Shown here: in pieces, positions 58,941 to 64,000 of the stretch
Layout of the letters: each line of letters opens with the position of its first letter
Position numbering within the stretch: the first letter of the stretch is position 1
Origin: Nitrosomonas sp.
Lineage (GTDB): Bacteria > Pseudomonadota > Gammaproteobacteria > Burkholderiales > Nitrosomonadaceae
Direction: 5' to 3'
DNA: 64,000 bases
Assembly: GCA_024281825.1 (NCBI GenBank)
Contig: JAMWZY010000001.1
Span: forward strand, 248,001 to 312,000
Position numbers and translations under genes: made by a program
The notes under the pieces: generated by a model
What the model was told of the DNA's origin: nothing
Seen by the model: only the letters and a program-made list of their open reading frames with translations
The model's database searches: none

Positions 58941-59022
58941 CAGATTGATTACTACCTGTCCCTCGTAATCATCCGCGCCGCCCCTCCTTACTCCTCCTCA
59001 ATTACGGCGCGGATGATTTTTT
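58941..59022 (+). ncRNA. predicted small RNA B (CTCCTCC-loop, paralogue of RNA A)
   Basis: Predicted transcript of about 82 nt on +, between the YdbH-like gene and the response regulator gene. It starts about 7 nt after the CATAAT box. It ends in a perfect 14-bp hairpin (arms 58967-58980 and 59005-59018) followed by TTTTTT (59017-59022). The 24-nt loop holds CCCCTCC and CTCCTCC. The stem begins ATCATCCGCGC, as in RNA A (ATTCATCCGCGC), and CCCTCG precedes the stem in both. The two could silence mRNAs by pairing with Shine-Dalgarno sequences. Confidence 0.68.
58967..59022 (+). terminator. intrinsic terminator of small RNA B
   Basis: Perfect 14-bp GC-rich stem AATCATCCGCGCCG/CGGCGCGGATGATT, loop of 24 nt, then six T. 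Strong enough to be confident as a terminator on +. Confidence 0.88.
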
Positions 59023-59068
59023 CGGAGTTTTGTTTAAAGCTGGGCTTTCAAAATTGCCTTCTCAGCAC

Positions 59069-59725
59069 TTAGTGCTTTTCAGAAATCCATCGGGTAGCGT
59101 AACGTATCAGGTCAGCACCGTCCTTTAAATTTAATTTGGTTCGAATATTGAATCGATGTGTTTCAATGGTTTTAATGCTGCGACATAGAAGATCTGCAAT
59201 TTCCTGACTGCTTCGTCCTTGTCCAATCAAATGAAGAACTTCAAACTCACTCGGAGTGAGCGTGTTGATTAAATCTTCAGGTGTAGCGCTTCCTCCCGAG
59301 ACGAACCGTTGCAACATCTTTTCATTCATTTGCTTACTCAGATAAACATTACCTTTTAGCACATCACGTAGCGCAGATAGCATTACATCGCCGGCTTCTT
59401 GTTTCATCACATATCCCCGGGCGCCAGCCCGTAACGCGCGTTCTGCATATACAGATTCGTCATGCATAGAAATGAATAACACTGGAACGGTAGGGATCAA
59501 TGCATGTATGCTCTTTATGACTTCGAAACCTGAAACGGTTTTAAGCGTCACATCCAAGGAAATCAAATCGGGATGAGGATTTTTCTTCAAATAAGCGATC
59601 GCTTCATTACCATCGCCTGCTTCAGCGATAACCTCCATATCCGGTTCCATATTAATCAACATCGCCATACCGTGACGGAGCATGGCATGATCATCAATCA
59701 ACATGATTTTGGCTTTAGTTTTCAT
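59069..59725 (-). CDS. NarL-type response regulator
   Basis: 218 residues: a receiver domain with Asp 11 and Asp 12, phospho-acceptor Asp 57 (DLISLDVTL) and a conserved Lys later (AGARGYVMKQEAG), then a LuxR helix-turn-helix (LTPSEFEVLHLIGQGRSSQEIADLL, about 152-215). It lies 8 nt after its partner kinase gene, so the two form a two-component pair. Small RNA B ends about 46 nt past its stop, on the other strand; any link between them is unproven. Confidence 0.94.
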   Translation of the reverse strand: MKTKAKIMLIDDHAMLRHGMAMLINMEPDMEVIAEAGDGNEAIAYLKKNPHPDLISLDVTLKTVSGFEVIKSIHALIPTVPVLFISMHDESVYAERALRAGARGYVMKQEAGDVMLSALRDVLKGNVYLSKQMNEKMLQRFVSGGSATPEDLINTLTPSEFEVLHLIGQGRSSQEIADLLCRSIKTIETHRFNIRTKLNLKDGADLIRYATRWISEKH

Positions 59726-59733
59726 AAAATACT

Positions 59734-62613
59734 TTAAGTCATTGGCATTTCTAGCCGGATTTCCATTCCATTTTCATTCGGCTGTAAAATTTCGAATTTC
59801 GCACCCAGTTGCTTAGCACGGTATTGCATAATCTTAATTCCCATTCCTGAAGTTGACTGATGGCTATCCTGTGGATTAGATAAACCTATTCCATCATCAC
59901 GGATTGATAAACGCAACATATCATCGTCAAGTGCCAAGGAAATATATACATGTTGCGCTTGGCCATGGCGAATGGCGTTATTGATAGCCTCTTGTGTAAT
60001 CCGATATAAATTAAGCGATAAAATATTATCATCAATCATGATATTACCTTCGCAAGTAAAATCACAAACAATCTTATAAGTTGTTGTTATTCTCGCTGCT
60101 AAAGTCCTTAGCGCTGGAATTAATCCATTGGCTTCTAGTTCAAACGGCAGCAAACCTTGCGCAAGCTGTTTAATCTGTATGACAGCCGTTTGTGCTTGTG
60201 AGGCAATCGAGGCGGCAGTAGTCGACATATTGTCATCGCCTATCGCAGCAATTTGCTTTTCAAGCGCTCGTGTTTGATAACTAATCGCAGCAACCTGTTG
60301 TCCGAGATTGTCGTGTAACTCTTGTCCAAGAGTATGCGCTTGCTCTTCTGCAACTAAAACCAGTGCTTGTTCAAGTCGCTTGCGTTCAAGCCAGCTCTCC
60401 AAATCACTGGCGATTGCGTTAACCAACTTTTGCTCTTCCGGGAGCAATAAAGGCTTGTCAATGGGATAGAACACACGCAGTTGACCGTATACCTTGCCAT
60501 TGACGCTAATCCTAGACCAACAAGTGCATGCAGGATTTCGTTCCGCACGCCTAGGTCGCGATTGTTGTTCGACTAGTTTAGTTTTGGAAAAAATTCGTTG
60601 TGCTGTGTATTGATCATGCTTTCCTGAGGTAAAGCGCCATCCATTCAATTCAATAACAGCCGTCGCAATTTCAGGAAATTGTAAAGCAGGTATCAGATGC
60701 GTAAAAATATTTTGGCACACATTATCGATTAGAGATTCAGCGCCAATTCCTCGACGAATTTCGTACAAGCAGGTCATTTCTTTTAACCGCTCATGCAATA
60801 ATTCATCTACTTTTTTGCGTTCTAACCACTTAGATAAATCGCTCGCAATTGCATCGGTCAAGTTTTGCTCTTCTGATACCAGATACGGTTGGTCATCAGG
60901 GTAAAATACACTTAAATAACCACAAAACCTGTTATCCACTATAATCTTCGACTGTAGAGATGACCCAACTACATCACTTTCCCTATAGCATTCAAGGCAT
61001 ACTTTTTCGTAATCAGGTAAAACCGCTAAGGATTTGCTGTCAAAACTCAAGTGATAATCTTTAGAGTTAAAACGTTTTCCATAAATTTCGATGATCACTG
61101 TAGTGATCTCAGGAAATTGTATGGCAGGAATCAAAAATTCAAAAATATTTTGGCACACACTTTCTATTGACAAATCATGCGCCAGACCACGCCTGATTTT
61201 GTATAAACACGTGATTTCTCTTAGGCGTATATGCAGTAATTCATCGACTTGCTTGCGTTCCAACCATCTTGAAAAATCCGCTGTAATCGCATCAATTAGT
61301 TTTTGTTCTTCAGTAAGAAACTTCTTATTCTGCGGATAAAAAACTCTGAGCTGACCACATGTTTTGCCATTGATGATGATGGCAGAATTTAATTCCTGCA
61401 ATAAGCTTTTGATATCATAATTGACTGATGCAATCTGCTTTCCGTCTAACTCGATTATTGCTGAAACATCCTCGGGGTATTGTAGAGCGGGAATTAAGTG
61501 CTTGAAGATTCGCTGACAAAGATCATGTACGGGTAATTCCAAATTAATATTGCTGCGTATTTCATACAAACAAGTTATTTCTTTAAGCCGTTCTTGTAGT
61601 TGATTTTCTTTATGGCTTAATTCGGTAGAGAATCTCTCGGCTATTTCTTTAGCGTTGCGCGCTTTTTGTTCGGATGTAATGAGTTTGCCTACAAACCAGT
61701 TAAGCAGCAATATTTCAGCGATGATTAAACTGGCAAGATAAAGAATAATGATTTTTAATTCTTTATTGATGGGTTTGAATAACTCTGCTTCATCCAGTTT
61801 TAAAACCATTCCTAAGCCAATGGTGCGAAGGGGGTGATAAGCTTCGATAACTGGAATATCGCGATAATCTCTTACAGCAACGACACCATTTTTTCCCTCG
61901 AATGCGAAACTGATTGGCTGTATTTCTGTTGTGGCGGATTGTTTTAAGCGCTTGAACTTCACGCCATCCGTTTGGCTGAATAAACAAGGCATTTCACTAT
62001 CTCCCTGATTGGGGGGTGCACATAAAATAAATTCCCCTGTTTCGCCAACTAAACGAATTTCGCCGAACCGCCTGGTTAATTTTGGTAACGCAATCTCTAC
62101 TGTTACTCTGGCAATACGGCGTTTTTCTTGATCCAAGATGTCTTTGCTTGTATGCAGAATGAATTGCTCATCCCAAAATAAAAAAGTCTTGTTGCCTTTA
62201 TTTAGGGTGAGTGATTGTTCTTTGTTGATCGAAAAATGACCGGCTTGTGTTAATAAAGTATCGTTGGCGCTATGTAAGGTGACACCCAAAAAACCTGATT
62301 TAAGTAGCGATTCTGTACTGCGCTGTAAATTTTCCAAGGTCTTAGTATCATTGGGCTCTATATTCAGCTTTTGTAATGCCTGGTTCCAAAAGGGACGAAG
62401 CGTCAAAGCACGTGTATCCGTAAGCGCCTTTTCTACCTGGTTTTCAAGCAGTAATGCTTTGCCCTGTAAAGCAACGCTAAGTCCGCGGCCTAGTACTGAT
62501 TCAATTTGTTGCCGCATGGTATAGTACACCGCAAGTCCAGTCGTCAGAGTCAATCCTAATAACAGAAAACCACTGATAATGCTGATTCTGCGATCGTCAC
62601 GTAATAAAAACAA
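59734..62613 (-). CDS. hybrid-sensor histidine kinase with three tandem GAF-like modules
   Basis: 959 residues. An N-terminal helix (about 12-34) and another near 286-308 flank a periplasmic sensor. Three repeats follow, near 341-455, 464-602 and 605-745. Each begins with EI/MTCLYEIR-type, continues (V/L)CQ(N/R)IF...LIPA(L/I)Q(F/Y)PE and ends DLSKWLERK-like. A HisKA_3 domain (His 767, LGQELHDNLGQQVAA) and an HATPase domain (NLYRITQEAINNAIRHG and DDGIGL) complete it. No receiver domain is present, despite the size. Each repeat holds two conserved Cys, so redox or haem sensing is possible. Confidence 0.92.
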   Translation of the reverse strand: MFLLRDDRRISIISGFLLLGLTLTTGLAVYYTMRQQIESVLGRGLSVALQGKALLLENQVEKALTDTRALTLRPFWNQALQKLNIEPNDTKTLENLQRSTESLLKSGFLGVTLHSANDTLLTQAGHFSINKEQSLTLNKGNKTFLFWDEQFILHTSKDILDQEKRRIARVTVEIALPKLTRRFGEIRLVGETGEFILCAPPNQGDSEMPCLFSQTDGVKFKRLKQSATTEIQPISFAFEGKNGVVAVRDYRDIPVIEAYHPLRTIGLGMVLKLDEAELFKPINKELKIIILYLASLIIAEILLLNWFVGKLITSEQKARNAKEIAERFSTELSHKENQLQERLKEITCLYEIRSNINLELPVHDLCQRIFKHLIPALQYPEDVSAIIELDGKQIASVNYDIKSLLQELNSAIIINGKTCGQLRVFYPQNKKFLTEEQKLIDAITADFSRWLERKQVDELLHIRLREITCLYKIRRGLAHDLSIESVCQNIFEFLIPAIQFPEITTVIIEIYGKRFNSKDYHLSFDSKSLAVLPDYEKVCLECYRESDVVGSSLQSKIIVDNRFCGYLSVFYPDDQPYLVSEEQNLTDAIASDLSKWLERKKVDELLHERLKEMTCLYEIRRGIGAESLIDNVCQNIFTHLIPALQFPEIATAVIELNGWRFTSGKHDQYTAQRIFSKTKLVEQQSRPRRAERNPACTCWSRISVNGKVYGQLRVFYPIDKPLLLPEEQKLVNAIASDLESWLERKRLEQALVLVAEEQAHTLGQELHDNLGQQVAAISYQTRALEKQIAAIGDDNMSTTAASIASQAQTAVIQIKQLAQGLLPFELEANGLIPALRTLAARITTTYKIVCDFTCEGNIMIDDNILSLNLYRITQEAINNAIRHGQAQHVYISLALDDDMLRLSIRDDGIGLSNPQDSHQSTSGMGIKIMQYRAKQLGAKFEILQPNENGMEIRLEMPMT

Positions 62614-62739
62614 TTGTATACTCCGTAATTAGGTGCTTAGATCATAAGCGACAATTGACTTGGCTGGAAGGTTGAAAATTGTATCTAAGCCATTTTGCGA
62701 CGAAAAGCCGAAACAATCATGGGTGTAGCCATTACAAAT

Positions 62740-63852
62740 TTATATCCATCTTTTTTTTCTAAAGAAAATGAGCATGCCGATGCCAAGGAAAATAAAAATT
62801 ACCCAAACGGCTGGATAACCCCAACGCCATTTTAATTCCGGCATGTATTCAAAATTCATGCCATACACGCCGGCAACAAAGGTCAATGGTATGAAAATCG
62901 ACGTAAAAATGGTCAAAATTTTGATGGTTTCGTTCATTTTGTTACTGATATTGGATAAGTAGATATCATGCATATCAGAAGCCCTGTCGCGAAAAGAATC
63001 CAATGAATCCATAACACGTAGCACATGGTCGTACACATCACCAAAGTAGCGAAAAGTTTTTTCGTGAATCAAATCAGAGCCTGAGCGTTGCACTGTGGCG
63101 AGCAATTCCCGCACAGGCGAGATATTACGGCGCATGAAAATCAAGTTTCGCTTAATTTGCTGAATGGTTTGCAAAAAATTTGTGTCCGAATTAAAGAAAA
63201 CATTGTTTTCTAACGGCCCCAACATTTCATCTAGATATTCTTCGATAGCAAAATATTTATCGACGATGGTATCAATAATGACATAGGCTAAATAGTCGCT
63301 ACCGTATTGCCGGATACGGCTATTCCGGTTTTTTAAATGTCCGTATATGGGGGTAAATGTATCGTCTGTTTTTTCTTTGAAAGTAATGACAAAATTAGCC
63401 AATAAAAGCACGCTAATCTGCTCATATTGCAAGCCAAATTCCTGATCTGAGTCTATTTCGATATCTTTGATAACAAGATATAAGAAATTATCATATTCTT
63501 CTATTTTGGGGCGTTGATGCGTACTTAAAATGTCTTCGAGCACGAGTGGATGAATACTAAGGAATTGTCCGATGCTTTCGATCGTATTTATATCGCTTAA
63601 ACCATCTACATTGAGCCAAGTAATCAATTGGTCATTTTTGAATTGCTCTAATTCTGTAATCGAGCAAATTTCACGCTGTATCAGGGTATCTTTGGAATAT
63701 TGCGTGACAGATATTTTGCAACCTAACTCATGCTCCTTGCCGACATGAACCAGTGCGCCAGGTGGCAATCCGGCTTTTTCTGAGGCACTCCTGAAAATTC
63801 TTTTTTGAACCGACTCATCGGTTGGGGGTACGTTGAGAGGACTATCATTCAT
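62740..63852 (-). CDS. corA: CorA-family magnesium/cobalt transporter
   Basis: 370 residues: a large cytoplasmic funnel domain, a coiled-coil region (about 200-320) and two C-terminal membrane helices. The selectivity motif GMN is at 331-333 (YGMNFEYMPEL), between the helices. Ends with a short basic tail RKKRWI. Motifs are intact, so it should conduct Mg2+. Confidence 0.96.
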   Translation of the reverse strand: MNDSPLNVPPTDESVQKRIFRSASEKAGLPPGALVHVGKEHELGCKISVTQYSKDTLIQREICSITELEQFKNDQLITWLNVDGLSDINTIESIGQFLSIHPLVLEDILSTHQRPKIEEYDNFLYLVIKDIEIDSDQEFGLQYEQISVLLLANFVITFKEKTDDTFTPIYGHLKNRNSRIRQYGSDYLAYVIIDTIVDKYFAIEEYLDEMLGPLENNVFFNSDTNFLQTIQQIKRNLIFMRRNISPVRELLATVQRSGSDLIHEKTFRYFGDVYDHVLRVMDSLDSFRDRASDMHDIYLSNISNKMNETIKILTIFTSIFIPLTFVAGVYGMNFEYMPELKWRWGYPAVWVIFIFLGIGMLIFFRKKRWI

Positions 63853-63899
63853 AATAACTAACTTAAGTTAACGAGCAACGATTATTTTAAACCCAGAAA

Positions 63900-63951
63900 T
63901 TTCAGTTAATCGTGCGAGTGAGTATTGTGCATGGTGAACGATTAACTGAAA
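63900..63951. repeat. 14-bp perfect inverted repeat upstream of corA
   Basis: TTTCAGTTAATCGT (63900-63913) and ACGATTAACTGAAA (63938-63951) form a perfect 14-bp stem with a 24-nt loop, about 50 bp before the corA start codon. No T-run follows on either strand. It could be an mRNA hairpin, an operator, or the end of something beyond the window edge. Confidence 0.6.
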
Positions 63952-64000
63952 AATTAAGATCAATCATTCAATCAGCGAAATTTATTTTCAGCTCAGATAA

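Overview
The window looks like a chromosome segment of a betaproteobacterium, most likely an ammonia oxidiser of the Nitrosomonas type. This is inferred from gene content, gene order (DUF721 gene, M23 peptidase, secA; miaB-phoH-ybeY-ybeX) and moderately AT-rich coding sequence. No 16S or ammonia-oxidation gene is present to prove it.

Layout. 1-11.3 kb: a long flagellar run on the + strand, fliF-G-H-I-J-K and, after a 200-bp gap with a hairpin, fliL-M-N-O-P-Q-R. It encodes the MS ring, switch/C ring, export ATPase and export gate. 11.5-20.3 kb: an HDOD protein, secA, an envelope M23 peptidase, a DciA-like protein, a glycine-zipper lipoprotein, and DUF4105 and DUF3015 envelope proteins. 20.5-31.4 kb: an accessory island with a toxin-antitoxin pair, a CRISPR array of 33 complete repeats interrupted by an IS3-family element, and a compact cas operon (cas6f, cas5fv, cas7fv, cas2-3, cas1). 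The cas operon has the composition of the minimal type I-F2 (I-Fv) system, with no cas8f/csy1 or csy2. 31.4-64 kb: housekeeping genes for DNA and RNA repair and processing (alkA, miaB, phoH, ybeY, ybeX, recJ, orn), polyphosphate metabolism (PPK2 and CYTH-CHAD), the M48-PCD-rsgA operon, ffh, a cytochrome c assembly-like protein, a diguanylate cyclase, a group III truncated haemoglobin, ispH, a divergent DAHP synthase, a YdbH-like protein, a NarL-type two-component system and corA.

The most novel item is a pair of unannotated, apparently paralogous small RNA genes about 41 kb apart (about 17519-17636 on -, and about 58941-59022 on +). Both have the same upstream palindrome (GCGACAA-N-YTGTCAC type), the same 17-bp promoter spacing with a CATAAT -10 box, and a terminator hairpin with GC-rich arms carrying CTCCTCC in its loop. 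This looks like a co-regulated anti-Shine-Dalgarno sRNA family.

The CRISPR locus is the other highlight. Its effector is the minimal I-F variant, its trailer end is split off by an IS without a visible target duplication, and its leader-proximal repeats are damaged in a way that should remove a Cas6f processing hairpin.
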